The notes below the pieces were generated by a model, which searched no databases, was not told where the DNA came from, and saw only the letters and a list, made by a program, of their open reading frames with translations. The position numbers were made by a program, and so were the translations under genes. From NCBI RefSeq assembly GCF_000513895.2, contig NZ_CP165782.1:3272501-3336500 (forward strand): 64,000 nucleotides of DNA, in the 5' to 3' direction. Origin of the DNA: Ensifer sp. WSM1721. Lineage in GTDB: Bacteria > Pseudomonadota > Alphaproteobacteria > Rhizobiales > Rhizobiaceae. Of the stretch, positions 51,619 to 61,162 are shown piece by piece. Numbering within the stretch: position 1 is the stretch's first letter; every line of letters begins with the position of its first letter.

Positions 51619-52962
51619 ATGACGGCGGCGCAGGTTAGCGAAGCGGCGCAGGAGATCGAGAAGCTTCTCGCCCTGCACCCCAAGGGGTTCGACCTTTCGC
51701 TCGACAGGATCACCCGCCTTCTGGCGGCGCTCGGCAATCCCGAGCAGCGTCTGCCACCGGTGATCCACGTTGCGGGCACCAACGGCAAGGGCTCAGTCAC
51801 GGCCTTTTGCCGGGCGATCCTCGAAGCCCAGGGCCTCAGCGTCCACGTGCATACGTCGCCGCATCTCGTCAATTGGCACGAGCGCTATCGGCTCGGCGTC
51901 AAGGGCGGCAAGGGGACGCTCGTCAGCGACGGCGTCCTTGCGGACGCCGTGCGGCGCGTGGCCGAGGCCAACGGCGGTCAGAAGATCACCGTCTTCGAAA
52001 TCCTGACCGCAGTCACCTTCCTGCTTTTCGCCGAGCATCCGGCGGATGTCGCGATCATCGAAGTCGGTCTCGGTGGCCGCTACGACGCAACGAACGTCAT
52101 CGCCCGGCCGGCCTGCTCCGTCATCATGCCGATCTCGCTCGATCATCAGGCCTATCTCGGCGACCGTGTCGAATTGATCGCCGCGGAAAAGGCCGGAATC
52201 ATGAAGCGCGGCTGCCCGGTGGTGATCGGCCATCAGGACGACGACGGCGTGCGCGAGGTTCTGGTCGCGACCGCCGAGCGACTCGGCTGCCCGATATCCG
52301 TCTATGGCCAGGATTTCATGGCGCATGAGGAGTTCGGGCGGCTAATCTTTCAGGACGAGAACGGCCTTGCGGATCTGCCGCTGCCGCGCCTGCCGGGCCG
52401 GCATCAATATGCCAACGCCGCAGCCGCGATCCGCGCCGTCAGGGCTGCCGGCTTCGATGTTTCGGAGACGGCGATCGAAAAAGGGCTCGCCGGCGTCGAC
52501 TGGCCGGGGCGGTTGCAGCGTCTTGCCGGCGGCCGGCTATCACATCACGGACCGCAGAACGCCGAGATCTGGATCGACGGCGGGCACAATCCCGGAGCAG
52601 GCCAGGTCATCGCCGAAGCCATGGCGACCTTCGAAGAACGCGAGCCGCGGCCGCTGTTCCTGATCATCGGCATGATCAACACCAAGGATCCGGTCGGTTA
52701 TTTCAAAGCCTTCCTCGATCTCGCCGAGCAGGTCTTCACGGTGCCGATCCGCGGCTCCGATGCGGGGCTCGACCCCGTCGCGCTTGCGGCGGACGCCGCC
52801 TTCGCCGGCCTGGAGTCGAATGCTGCCTCGTCGGTCGCGGAGGCACTCGGCCAGATCGCTGAGCTGACTGAAGAGGACCCCGTACCGCCGCGCATCCTGA
52901 TCGGCGGCTCGCTCTACCTCGTTGGCGACGTGCTCGCGGAGAATGGCACGCCGCCGCGGTAA
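51619..52962 (+). CDS. folC: Bifunctional folylpolyglutamate synthase / dihydrofolate synthase
   Basis: 447 aa Mur-ligase-type enzyme adding glutamate to dihydropteroate and folates. The P-loop is HVAGTNGKGSV at about residues 50-60; the following THTSPHLVNWHERYRLG block, EVGLGGRYDATNVI and the C-terminal DGGHNPGA domain are typical. Full length, ATG at 51619 after a decayed repeat. Conventional accD-folC order. Confidence 0.95.
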   Translation: MTAAQVSEAAQEIEKLLALHPKGFDLSLDRITRLLAALGNPEQRLPPVIHVAGTNGKGSVTAFCRAILEAQGLSVHVHTSPHLVNWHERYRLGVKGGKGTLVSDGVLADAVRRVAEANGGQKITVFEILTAVTFLLFAEHPADVAIIEVGLGGRYDATNVIARPACSVIMPISLDHQAYLGDRVELIAAEKAGIMKRGCPVVIGHQDDDGVREVLVATAERLGCPISVYGQDFMAHEEFGRLIFQDENGLADLPLPRLPGRHQYANAAAAIRAVRAAGFDVSETAIEKGLAGVDWPGRLQRLAGGRLSHHGPQNAEIWIDGGHNPGAGQVIAEAMATFEEREPRPLFLIIGMINTKDPVGYFKAFLDLAEQVFTVPIRGSDAGLDPVALAADAAFAGLESNAASSVAEALGQIAELTEEDPVPPRILIGGSLYLVGDVLAENGTPPR

Positions 52963-52997
52963 GGTGCGAAAGATTCCCCGGGCACACCCTCTCCGTG

Positions 52998-53026
52998 GTC
53001 ATCCTCGGGCTTGACCCGAGGATGAC
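52998..53026. repeat. Single hairpin of the GTCATCCTCGGG family
   Basis: GTCATCCTCGGG-CTTGA-CCCGAGGATGAC is a perfect 12-bp inverted repeat 35 bp after the folC stop codon. It matches the paired copies at 483-556. The 52963-53270 gap also holds a RIME-like repeat and the trxA terminator; no gene was seen. Confidence 0.65.
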
Positions 53027-53096
53027 GATCATCAGGGATGACGCGGTGCAGCAGCGGGAGAATGAGGGTGAAGGACAAACATGGCCCCCGCGCCTA

Positions 53097-53200
53097 CTGC
53101 ATGTTTCCTTAAATCGTACCCGATTTAAGGACAAAAACATGCAGCAATTCAAAGCGCTACAGCGTCCTTTGTGCGTCTGAAAAGACGCACGGCGCTGTAG
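53097..53200. repeat. RIME-like double-hairpin repeat, forward orientation
   Basis: From CTGCATGTTTCCTTAAATCG to GGCGCTGTAG, near-identical to the copies at 17157, 34549 and 47250. It separates the ends of the convergent folC and trxA genes. Confidence 0.9.
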
Positions 53201-53218
53201 TCTCCTCTGAGTGGCAAG

Positions 53219-53243
53219 AAAAAGCCCGGACGAGCCGGGCTTT
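53219..53243 (-). terminator. Rho-independent terminator of trxA
   Basis: On the minus strand, AAAGCCCGG and CCGGGCTTT form a stem with a short loop, followed by TTTCTTGCC. It lies 28 bp past the trxA stop codon. Confidence 0.8.
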
Positions 53244-53270
53244 CGATAGCTTCAGGAGTTAACCGACGCC

Positions 53271-53594
53271 TCAAGCCGCTGCGTTCGAAATCCAGGAGCT
53301 CAGTGCCGTCTTCGGAGCGGCACCGACCTTGATGTCGGCGACTTCGCCGGCCTTGAACAGAGCGAGCGTCGGGATCGAGCGGACGCCGTATTGGGCGGCG
53401 AGTTCCGGGTTTTCATCGATGTTGAGCTTGGCAACCTTGACCTTGCCGGCGAGCTCGGTGGCGATTTCTTCGAGGCTCGGCGCGATCATTTTGCACGGGC
53501 CGCACCATTCTGCCCAGAAGTCGACGACGACCGGTTCGGCGGAGTTCAGAACTTCTTTTTGAAAATTGGACGCATCGACTTTTACAGTAGCCAT
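53271..53594 (-). CDS. trxA: Thioredoxin
   Basis: 107 aa with active site WCGPC at Cys31 and Cys34 and the usual fold ([30 protein letters not shown], cis-Pro). Reduces protein disulfides. ATG at 53594 with AAGGAGCAACC before it; an ATG 10 codons upstream is disregarded. Minus strand, downstream of addA (81-bp gap) with its own terminator. Confidence 0.96.
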   Translation of the reverse strand: MATVKVDASNFQKEVLNSAEPVVVDFWAEWCGPCKMIAPSLEEIATELAGKVKVAKLNIDENPELAAQYGVRSIPTLALFKAGEVADIKVGAAPKTALSSWISNAAA

Positions 53595-53675
53595 CGGTTG
53601 CTCCTTCGGAATGGCAATGTCCATATGTTGTGCCTCATGTGAGGCATCGCCACTGGATTTTCAATATCGTGTATC

Positions 53676-56600
53676 TCACTTTGTCGCGAGCTCTTCAAGG
53701 CTCCTGTCTAGCATCGACTCGGGAAGCGCTCGGATAGCCGGGCCCTCCGTGAAGATCAGCACGCAATGGAAACGTTTGCCGGGGTAGAGAGGTTTCAACA
53801 GCTCGCGATAGATCGCAAGCTGCGTCCGGTAGACGGGTGCAATCCCGTCGAGCGTGGAGGGCACCTGGCGATTGGTCTTGTAGTCGGCGATCGTCACCGT
53901 GTCGTCGGAGACGGCCAGGCGGTCGATCCGGCCGGAGACGGCGAACTCGCGCCCGCCGAGCCTGAGCGTTCCCATGACGGAAACTTCCGCCCGGCTCTGC
54001 TCGCCGAAAAGCCCTTGCAGCTCCGGGTGCTCCAGCACGTCGGCCACCGCGTCGGCCAGCGCCCGGCGATCCGCCTCCGGCCAGCGCGGCACGGAGCGGC
54101 TGAGATATCGCTCCGCGGCGGCATGGCGCTCAGCCCCTTCGATCGACGGGAGAACCTGCAGCATGCGGTGAAGAATCGCGCCGCGCAGCATCGAAGATTT
54201 CGGCGCAGCCTTCTCCGCGAAGATGGCCGATCCGACGATCGACTCGTTCCCCGGGTCATCAATGGCGATAGTCGTGCCGGAAGGAGCAAGAGGCCGCGGC
54301 AGGCGGCGCGGCGGCGGCAAAGGAGTGAAAAGCGCTCCCGGCAGGCCGGACGGCGCCTGTTGCGGCTCGACCCCGGCTTCCTTTGCCGGCAAGTCGCGCG
54401 GCACATGCGTCTCCCGCCATATGAGACCGGACCATTCCTCGCCCCCGGCGCTGAAGACCGTCGGCGCCGCACGGCCCTTCAGGTCCCGCGCAAGAGTTCC
54501 CTGCACCATGGCGTGCCAGGTATCGACGTTCTGCCGCTGGCCGCGATAGCCGCAGACGATCAGGCGGTCGGCCGCGCGCGTCATGCCGACATAGAGAAGG
54601 CGGCGGTATTCCTCCTCGGCAAGCTGTTTCAGCCGCTCGTTGTCGGCGGCGATCAGCGAATTCGAGGTCGAACCCGGCGCGCGCCAGACCGGCACCGACA
54701 GCACCGAGCGGTCGGGCTGCGGCTTCTCCAGAAAGCGCAGGTCCGGCACCTGTTGGCGGACGAACGCCTCGCCGCCGCCGTCCACCAGGAAGACGACCGG
54801 TGCTTCGAGGCCCTTCGCCGCGTGCACGGTCATCACGCGAACCTCGTTGCGCTCCTTGTCCTGTTCGCGTTTCACCGTGGGCGCTTCGATTTCAAGCGTC
54901 GAGATGAAGGCCTGGAGGCCGGGCAAGCCGCTCCTCTCGTGATCGAGCGCAAAGGTCAGGAATTCGTCGAGAATGTCGCTGACTTCGCTGCCGAGCCGCG
55001 CCAGGAAAGCGCGCCGGCCACCATGGGCTCCAAGAATCCGGGCATAAAAGTCGTGCGGGAGCAGGTCCCGGGCAAGGACGCGGTAACTGGCGAGGATCTG
55101 CACCATTCGATGAAAGCGGCTCGTCTCCTCGGTGCCGAGGTGCTGCAGCCTCTCCCAGAGGCTTTCGTCTTCCGCTCGCCGCGCCGCGAGCTCGAATATG
55201 TCGTCTTCACCGAGATCGAAGAGCGGGCTTTTTAGAAGCGCGGCGAGGGAGAGATCGTCCTCCGGCAGAAGCACGAAGCGGCCGAGCGCCAGCAGGTCCT
55301 GGACGGCGATATGGCTCGTCAGCACGAGACGGTCGGCACCGGCAACCGGAATATTGCCCCGCCGCTTGAGCGCGCGTGTCAGTGCGTTGACGAAGGCATC
55401 GCGCTTGCGCACGAGCACGATGACGTCGCCCGGGCGCATCGGTCGCCGCACGCCCTTTTCGATCACGGTTTCTTTGCCGATCCAGTCTTGGAGAACCGCC
55501 GCAATGCGCCGGGCAAGGATGTTCACCGGCGCGCGTTCGGGTGTCGCATCGAAGGGAGCCGTCCAGTCCTCGTCCGCCGCCGTCGCCTCGGGCGCGATCA
55601 CATCCCACACGTCCACGGCGCCGGGATGGCCGATCCGGTTCGAGGCGTGCACGATCGCCTCGTTCCGGGCGCTGAGGCCTTTCGCGTTGCCCGGATTGGC
55701 GAAAACGGTGTCGACGGCGGAGAGCACGTCGACGGTCGAACGGAAGGAAAGTTGCAGGCCTATGGGGCTGAAATGCTTGTTGCCGGCGCGTACCCGCCGC
55801 TCGGTCACGATGCGCTCGCGCGAGAAACGCTCCGGGCGCGCGCCCTGGAAGGAATAGATCGACTGCTTCTCGTCGCCGACGGCGAAGATCGTCCGGTCGT
55901 CCGCCCGCGCCGTTTCGCCGGCGAAGAAATCGGACGCGAGCGCCTGGATGATCGTCCATTGCGCTGGGCTCGTATCCTGCGCCTCGTCGACGAGGATGTG
56001 GTCGATGCCCTGATCAAGCTTGTAGTGGACCCAGGCACCGACGTCGCTGCGAGAAAGCAGGGCAGCGGTGCGGTGGATCAGATCCTCAAAGTCGAGCTGG
56101 CTGCGAGCCTTCTTGAGAGCCTCGTAATCGCGGTTCAGCCTCTCGGCAAGGATGAGGGCGGCGCGCGTCGCCTCATACATCCGCACGATGCCCAGCCGGT
56201 CGACTGAGGCGAGCATGTGATCGCGCGCTTCTGCGACGAGAGCTTCGAGGTGCGGCGCCTCGCGCCGTATTGCGGCATTCAGGAAGGTGGATTCGGCCTT
56301 CGGCTTGCCGCCTCCGTTGAAGAAAAGCTCCATTAGCTTGGCATAGCGCCCCGGCGTATCCTCCATGTCGCGGACGTACCGCAAGCCTTCTGCGATAGCA
56401 GAGGGCTTGGCGCCGCCAAGACGTAGGCCCACCTCGATATAGTCATCGAGTGCCGCGCCGTTGAGGCCAGCGAGCGGCCAGGCCTTGGCCATGACCGTCT
56501 CCGCCGTCTCGCCCGGCTTGAGGCCGAGGGCCGAGCGCAGATGCGTTTCCATTCCGTCTCGCCCTTGGACGCGGTCGAGAAAGGCCTGGATCGGCCCCCG

Positions 56601-57254
56601 GCCGGCGACGATCGCCGTGAGCAGCTTTTCGAGGCCGGTGTCGTCGGCAAGGTCGAGAACCGTGGCGAAGGCATCGGCCAGTTCCTTGTCGTCCGCCGCC
56701 GCCGTCGCCGTGAGCAGCGCTCGGCGCGCGTCCGCAAGCAGGACCGCCGCAGCGCGGTCGTCGAGAACGGAAAAATGCCCGGCGACATTGGCCTCCAGCG
56801 GAAACTGGTGCAGCAGGGCTTCGCAGAAGGCGTGAATCGTCTGGATCTTCAGTCCGCCCGGCGTTTCCAGAGCCCGGGCGAAAAGCCGTCGCGCCTCATG
56901 GATCTTCGCAAGCGGCGGACGCTTCCCCTCGACCGCTTCGATGCGCTTCTCGAGCGCCGCATCGTCGAGCATCGCCCATTCGGCGAGCTTCTCGAACACC
57001 CGGTTAGACATTTCGGAAGCTGCCGCCTTCGTATAGGTGAGGCAGAGGATCGCCGATGGCCGACAGCCGGCGAGCAGCAGCCGAATGACGCGCTGCGTCA
57101 GCACGTGCGTCTTGCCCGACCCGGCATTGGCGGAAACCCACGCGGAGCGTGCCGGATCGGAGGCGAGCGCCTGCCGCGCGGTCGTCCAGTCGAGCCACGC
57201 CTCCGGTGTCTTCTCCTCCGGGCCGCAGAGATCATTCCTCATCGTCGTCGTCAC
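53676..57254 (-). CDS. addA: Double-strand break repair helicase-nuclease AddA
   Basis: 1192 aa subunit of the AddAB recombination complex. UvrD-type Walker A is SANAGSGKTHVLTQRV at about residues 41-56, other helicase motifs follow (LVDEAQDTSPAQW), and the C-terminal nuclease domain shows SGRIDRLAVSDDTVTIADYKTNRQ. It processes broken ends for RecA loading. Long but normal for alphaproteobacteria. The start overlaps the end of addB by 23 bp; trxA is downstream. Confidence 0.95.
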   Translation of the reverse strand: MTTTMRNDLCGPEEKTPEAWLDWTTARQALASDPARSAWVSANAGSGKTHVLTQRVIRLLLAGCRPSAILCLTYTKAAASEMSNRVFEKLAEWAMLDDAALEKRIEAVEGKRPPLAKIHEARRLFARALETPGGLKIQTIHAFCEALLHQFPLEANVAGHFSVLDDRAAAVLLADARRALLTATAAADDKELADAFATVLDLADDTGLEKLLTAIVAGRGPIQAFLDRVQGRDGMETHLRSALGLKPGETAETVMAKAWPLAGLNGAALDDYIEVGLRLGGAKPSAIAEGLRYVRDMEDTPGRYAKLMELFFNGGGKPKAESTFLNAAIRREAPHLEALVAEARDHMLASVDRLGIVRMYEATRAALILAERLNRDYEALKKARSQLDFEDLIHRTAALLSRSDVGAWVHYKLDQGIDHILVDEAQDTSPAQWTIIQALASDFFAGETARADDRTIFAVGDEKQSIYSFQGARPERFSRERIVTERRVRAGNKHFSPIGLQLSFRSTVDVLSAVDTVFANPGNAKGLSARNEAIVHASNRIGHPGAVDVWDVIAPEATAADEDWTAPFDATPERAPVNILARRIAAVLQDWIGKETVIEKGVRRPMRPGDVIVLVRKRDAFVNALTRALKRRGNIPVAGADRLVLTSHIAVQDLLALGRFVLLPEDDLSLAALLKSPLFDLGEDDIFELAARRAEDESLWERLQHLGTEETSRFHRMVQILASYRVLARDLLPHDFYARILGAHGGRRAFLARLGSEVSDILDEFLTFALDHERSGLPGLQAFISTLEIEAPTVKREQDKERNEVRVMTVHAAKGLEAPVVFLVDGGGEAFVRQQVPDLRFLEKPQPDRSVLSVPVWRAPGSTSNSLIAADNERLKQLAEEEYRRLLYVGMTRAADRLIVCGYRGQRQNVDTWHAMVQGTLARDLKGRAAPTVFSAGGEEWSGLIWRETHVPRDLPAKEAGVEPQQAPSGLPGALFTPLPPPRRLPRPLAPSGTTIAIDDPGNESIVGSAIFAEKAAPKSSMLRGAILHRMLQVLPSIEGAERHAAAERYLSRSVPRWPEADRRALADAVADVLEHPELQGLFGEQSRAEVSVMGTLRLGGREFAVSGRIDRLAVSDDTVTIADYKTNRQVPSTLDGIAPVYRTQLAIYRELLKPLYPGKRFHCVLIFTEGPAIRALPESMLDRSLEELATK

Positions 57255-60200
57255 CGTCCGTGGTTGCCCATTCGGCGACCCGCGCCAGATGATCGTATTC
57301 CCCTCCGTAGTCTCGTTCCTTCTGGACGATCAGGCGCGAGGCGAAGCCGTGCCTGCCGCTCATCAGGGCGGCGAGCAGCTTTTTCAGTTCCGCAAGCGAT
57401 TCCTCCGCCAGTTGATCGGTGGATTTGGCCTCCTTCGACCGGCTGTTCTCGTTGTTGACCGTATCGACGGCAAAGCGGCTGCCGGGCTTCAGCCGGACGT
57501 AGCGCAGCGAGTGCGGCCTGGCGGGCCCGACGGCGCGGAAGGCGCCGGCCTTAAGGGCCGCCGCTTCGAGCGCGAGCTGCGGGTCGAGCAGGGCTCGCGC
57601 TTCCTTGGGCGAGGGGCTCGATCCGGTCTTGTAGTCGATGATATCGATCGTTCCGTCCTTAAGCCGGTCGAGGCGGTCGGCGATGCCGGTCAGCCGGATG
57701 TCGGCAAGCCCGAGTTCCATCGACGCGGGAACCTCCGTGAAGGACTTCTGGATGCCGGGGCGGCGCTTCCGTTCCCAGGCGAGGAAAGCCCTTCCGACGG
57801 CTTCGAAGCGCGGCCGCCAGATGGTGTCGATATGCGCCGGCAGCCTCTCCTCGTCGAAGGCCTCGTGAAGAAGCCGCAGCATCGCCTCTTCGCCTTCCTT
57901 CAAGGCGGGATCGAAGCCGCCCTTGACGAAACGGTCGACGATCCGGTGATAGAGCAGCCCGCGTTCGGCGGCGCCCGGATCGCGATTGAACGGATCGATC
58001 GGCGTGAGCCTGAGGATCCGCCGCGCGTAGATCGAGTAGGGATCGCGGCGAAGCCGCGTCACCTCGCTGAAGGAATATTTGCGCGGCTGCAACTCGGCCG
58101 GCGGTCTCGGCTCCGGCCGATTCGCCAGCGGCTGGCGGTCGCCTTCGTCGAGAATGCGCATCCATTGGAGATAGGCTGCGCCGTTGGCCTTGAGCAGCTC
58201 GGTCAGTCTTTCGCCGCCGAGTGCCTGTAGGCGCTGGAGCCATCGCGAGGCGACGGTCGGCGCCGAGCCCTGACGCATGGAGCGGGAGAAGATCAGCCGT
58301 CGCGTGCCGCAGGCCATCTGGAAGTCGTGCGCGAGCTGGCCGATGCGCCTTTCCGGCGGTTCGAGGCCGATGCCGGATTTCATGGTCCGCGACAGGAACG
58401 GATCGTTTGAAGTCTGGCCCGGCCAGGTGCCCTCGTTCATGCCGCCGAGCACGACGAGATCGACGCTTTGCAGGCGCGACTCGAGAGCGCCGAAGATAAA
58501 GACGCGGGGATGGCGCATCGATCGCGGCTTGACCGCTTCGCTGGCGGCAAGGGCCTCGACGATGTCGCACCATTGCGGCCCGTCGGCCTCCATCTGGCCC
58601 TCGGTCTCGATGATGCCGGCGAGCAGCCTCGCCAATGTTTCGCCGGCTTCCGAAGCCCAAAGGTCGCCGAGGCTGCCGCGTTCGTCAATGGCGACTGCCT
58701 CCAGTGCGCGGCCGGTTCGTTCTGCCCAATCGGCCAAGGTCAGCACCAGCGAACGGTGGCGGCCACCTTCCGCGCAGGTTGCGATCGTGCTCGCAAAGGG
58801 TTCGATCGCGGATGCGATGCGCCGGACGAGTGACCGTGCCAGCGCGATGTCGTCCTCCTTGATGCCGCCGCGCCATGGCGGCGGATGCCGGTCGGTGCCG
58901 TGGTTCTCGAGCGCCTTTTCGAGCGTCGCTTCCAACGTCGAGATGTCAGCTACATCGGTACCGCCGCGCAGCGCCACGAGTTCCAGCGTGTCCGCAGCCC
59001 GGCGCGCATTTTCCGCCGTCTCGCCGAAGCGAGCGAGCGGATGCTTGAGGAGGGCGACCAGGGGGACCGGGTCGTCGGGCCTGAGCGTCGCTTCGACAAG
59101 AAGCCGCGTGAGCGCGCCTGCCGGCGTTGCCGAGAGCGGGACACCGGCCGAATCGTCGGCCTCGATGCCGAAGCGGGCAAGTTCGGCACCGACCCGGCGC
59201 GCAAGACCGCGATCCGGCGTGATGAGCGCCGCCTGGCTCTCTTCGTCGCCTTCGAGCGCCAGTCTCAGCGCAATCGCAATGGCCGTCGCCTCCTCGCGTT
59301 CGTTCGCCGCCTCGATCAGGGCCACGTCGGCGAAAGCTGAAAGAAGCTTTTCCTCTTTCAACTCCGCACGGGCCTCAGTCCAACTGTCCGTCGCTTTCGC
59401 CGGCAGAAGCGCGCGTGACAGGACGGTGCTACGATAGTCAAGGGCGCTGTCGGCCGAGTTCAGCACGGGCACGTCGTCACGCTCGATGCCCATGCGCTTC
59501 AGGAGGCGGTGGAAACCATACTGAGGGTGGGTGCGGCTGGCCGGGTCTCTCGCAAAGAGACCGGAAATGGGGCCTGCCGCCTCGCCCGCAATCAGCTCCC
59601 ATTCCGCATCGCTCATGTCCTTGTCGAGGCCGGGGAGCACGACCGTGCCGCTCGGCAATGCCTTCACCGCGGCAATGAGCGCAGCGGTCGCCGGAATCGA
59701 ACCGGTCGAGCCGGCGATGATGATCGGACCGGTCACCTTGCCGGCGGCGATGCGCTGGGTTTCGGCCTTGAGCACGGCATTGCGGTGGCGGGCCGGCGAG
59801 GAGTGTTTGAGTTCGTTGAGCCGCTCCGGCCAATAGGTTCGGGCGATCTTCAGGAAGGCGAGCGTCAATTGCCACCAGAGCGCATGTTCGCCGCCGTCGA
59901 GCCCGTCCAGCTGATCCCAGGCAAGCTCTTCGGTCTCGATGGCGTCGATCAGTTCGGCGAGATTGCGCGCGAGCCAGATGGCGTCGGCGGGGCTTGCCGG
60001 GGCGATCAGCGGGCTTTCGGCATGGATGTCGAGGACCACCTGCGGCAGGTGGTTGCGCCAGGCGAGGATGAGGCGGCCGAGCTCGATCAGCCGCGAGGTG
60101 CCGGAAAGCGGCGGCGCAAGATCGAGGATCGCCGGCACTTCCGTCTCGAAGAAGCCGCTGTCGTCGTCGGTTTCGCCGAGCGCGCGGATCACCGGCAGGA

Positions 60201-60420
60201 TTGCCGAGCGGCCGCCGAGCAGATCGACGAATTCGGAGCGCAGAACGCGCGCCGAGCGGCGGGTCGGCACGAAGATCGTTACCCCGGCAAGGGCGAGCGG
60301 ATCGGCCGGGTCGTAGCGGAAGTCCGGCGTGAGCGCGCCGCTCAAGAGCGCTTCCGTGAGCGTCCTCAAGAAGGGCAGGCCGGCGGGAATGGTGAAGACG
60401 TTCGAGCTTCCTCCGGGCAC
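57232..60420 (-). CDS. addB: Double-strand break repair protein AddB
   Basis: 1062 aa AddB subunit of the alphaproteobacterial type. No classic Walker A is seen at the N-terminus; the C-terminus carries the RecB-family nuclease motif (DIIDYKTGSSPSPKEARAL) and GIADRLDRLKDG. With AddA it forms the helicase-nuclease that loads RecA. Starts one base after the stop codon of the nucleotidyltransferase gene, so the minus-strand genes are probably one operon. Confidence 0.94.
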   Translation of the reverse strand: MPGGSSNVFTIPAGLPFLRTLTEALLSGALTPDFRYDPADPLALAGVTIFVPTRRSARVLRSEFVDLLGGRSAILPVIRALGETDDDSGFFETEVPAILDLAPPLSGTSRLIELGRLILAWRNHLPQVVLDIHAESPLIAPASPADAIWLARNLAELIDAIETEELAWDQLDGLDGGEHALWWQLTLAFLKIARTYWPERLNELKHSSPARHRNAVLKAETQRIAAGKVTGPIIIAGSTGSIPATAALIAAVKALPSGTVVLPGLDKDMSDAEWELIAGEAAGPISGLFARDPASRTHPQYGFHRLLKRMGIERDDVPVLNSADSALDYRSTVLSRALLPAKATDSWTEARAELKEEKLLSAFADVALIEAANEREEATAIAIALRLALEGDEESQAALITPDRGLARRVGAELARFGIEADDSAGVPLSATPAGALTRLLVEATLRPDDPVPLVALLKHPLARFGETAENARRAADTLELVALRGGTDVADISTLEATLEKALENHGTDRHPPPWRGGIKEDDIALARSLVRRIASAIEPFASTIATCAEGGRHRSLVLTLADWAERTGRALEAVAIDERGSLGDLWASEAGETLARLLAGIIETEGQMEADGPQWCDIVEALAASEAVKPRSMRHPRVFIFGALESRLQSVDLVVLGGMNEGTWPGQTSNDPFLSRTMKSGIGLEPPERRIGQLAHDFQMACGTRRLIFSRSMRQGSAPTVASRWLQRLQALGGERLTELLKANGAAYLQWMRILDEGDRQPLANRPEPRPPAELQPRKYSFSEVTRLRRDPYSIYARRILRLTPIDPFNRDPGAAERGLLYHRIVDRFVKGGFDPALKEGEEAMLRLLHEAFDEERLPAHIDTIWRPRFEAVGRAFLAWERKRRPGIQKSFTEVPASMELGLADIRLTGIADRLDRLKDGTIDIIDYKTGSSPSPKEARALLDPQLALEAAALKAGAFRAVGPARPHSLRYVRLKPGSRFAVDTVNNENSRSKEAKSTDQLAEESLAELKKLLAALMSGRHGFASRLIVQKERDYGGEYDHLARVAEWATTDGDDDDEE

Positions 60421-60421
60421 G

Positions 60422-61153
60422 TCATCCTCCCGGGCGAAAACGCCGGATTGTCGCCTCGGCCTCCGCGATCGCTTCAGGCGTGCCGACCGTCATCCAATGG
60501 CCGTCGAGCATCAGGCCGAAAAGGCGCCCCTTGGCGATTGCCCGGTCGAAATAGATGTTGAGGTTGAATGCGTCGGCGGGCGCATCGGCGAAAAGCCGCG
60601 AGTCCATGGCGATCGCACCGGCATAGACGACGGGATTTTCCATGCCCTCTTGATAACGCGTCAGTATCCCTTCCGCCGAGAGAGAGAAATCCTTCTTGCC
60701 GTTGTGTCCGGTCGTGTCCTCCAGACGCACGCAGAGCAGCGCCATGTCCATGCGCTCTGGATCGAAATAGCTGGCGAGCCTCTGCAGATTGCTCGGTTCT
60801 CCGGCCTTCTCGCCGACCCAGAAGAGATCGGCATTCATGACGAGGACCGGCCCATCATCGAGCAGTTTCAAACCCTTGGCGAGCCCGCCGCCGGAATTCA
60901 TCAGCGCCTCCCGCTCGTCGGAAATAACGATATGCGGCGCCTCCCGACGGCCGAGGTGCTCCTCCATCTGATCGGCGAAATGATGGACATTCACGGCGGC
61001 CTTGGTCACGCCCGCGGCGGTGAGCAGGTCCAGCACATAGTCGATCATCGGCTTGCCGGCGATGCTGACGAGCGGCTTCGGCAGTGTGTTGGTGATCGGC
61101 CTGAGGCGCGTGCCCAATCCGGCCGCGAGCACCATGGCATTGGTAATGGGCAT
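60422..61153 (-). CDS. MurU-like nucleotidyltransferase (N-acetylmuramate-1-phosphate uridylyltransferase type)
   Basis: 243 aa sugar-1-phosphate nucleotidyltransferase with MVLAAGLGTRLRPITNTLPKPLVSI at the start and VMNADLFW in the centre. Because the neighbouring gene encodes an AmgK-type kinase, and AmgK with MurU make UDP-MurNAc in peptidoglycan recycling, MurU is the best call; a mannose-1-phosphate guanylyltransferase of the same fold is possible. ATG at 61153, 9 bp after the fusion gene. Confidence 0.8.
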   Translation of the reverse strand: MPITNAMVLAAGLGTRLRPITNTLPKPLVSIAGKPMIDYVLDLLTAAGVTKAAVNVHHFADQMEEHLGRREAPHIVISDEREALMNSGGGLAKGLKLLDDGPVLVMNADLFWVGEKAGEPSNLQRLASYFDPERMDMALLCVRLEDTTGHNGKKDFSLSAEGILTRYQEGMENPVVYAGAIAMDSRLFADAPADAFNLNIYFDRAIAKGRLFGLMLDGHWMTVGTPEAIAEAEATIRRFRPGG

Positions 61154-61162
61154 GATTTCCTG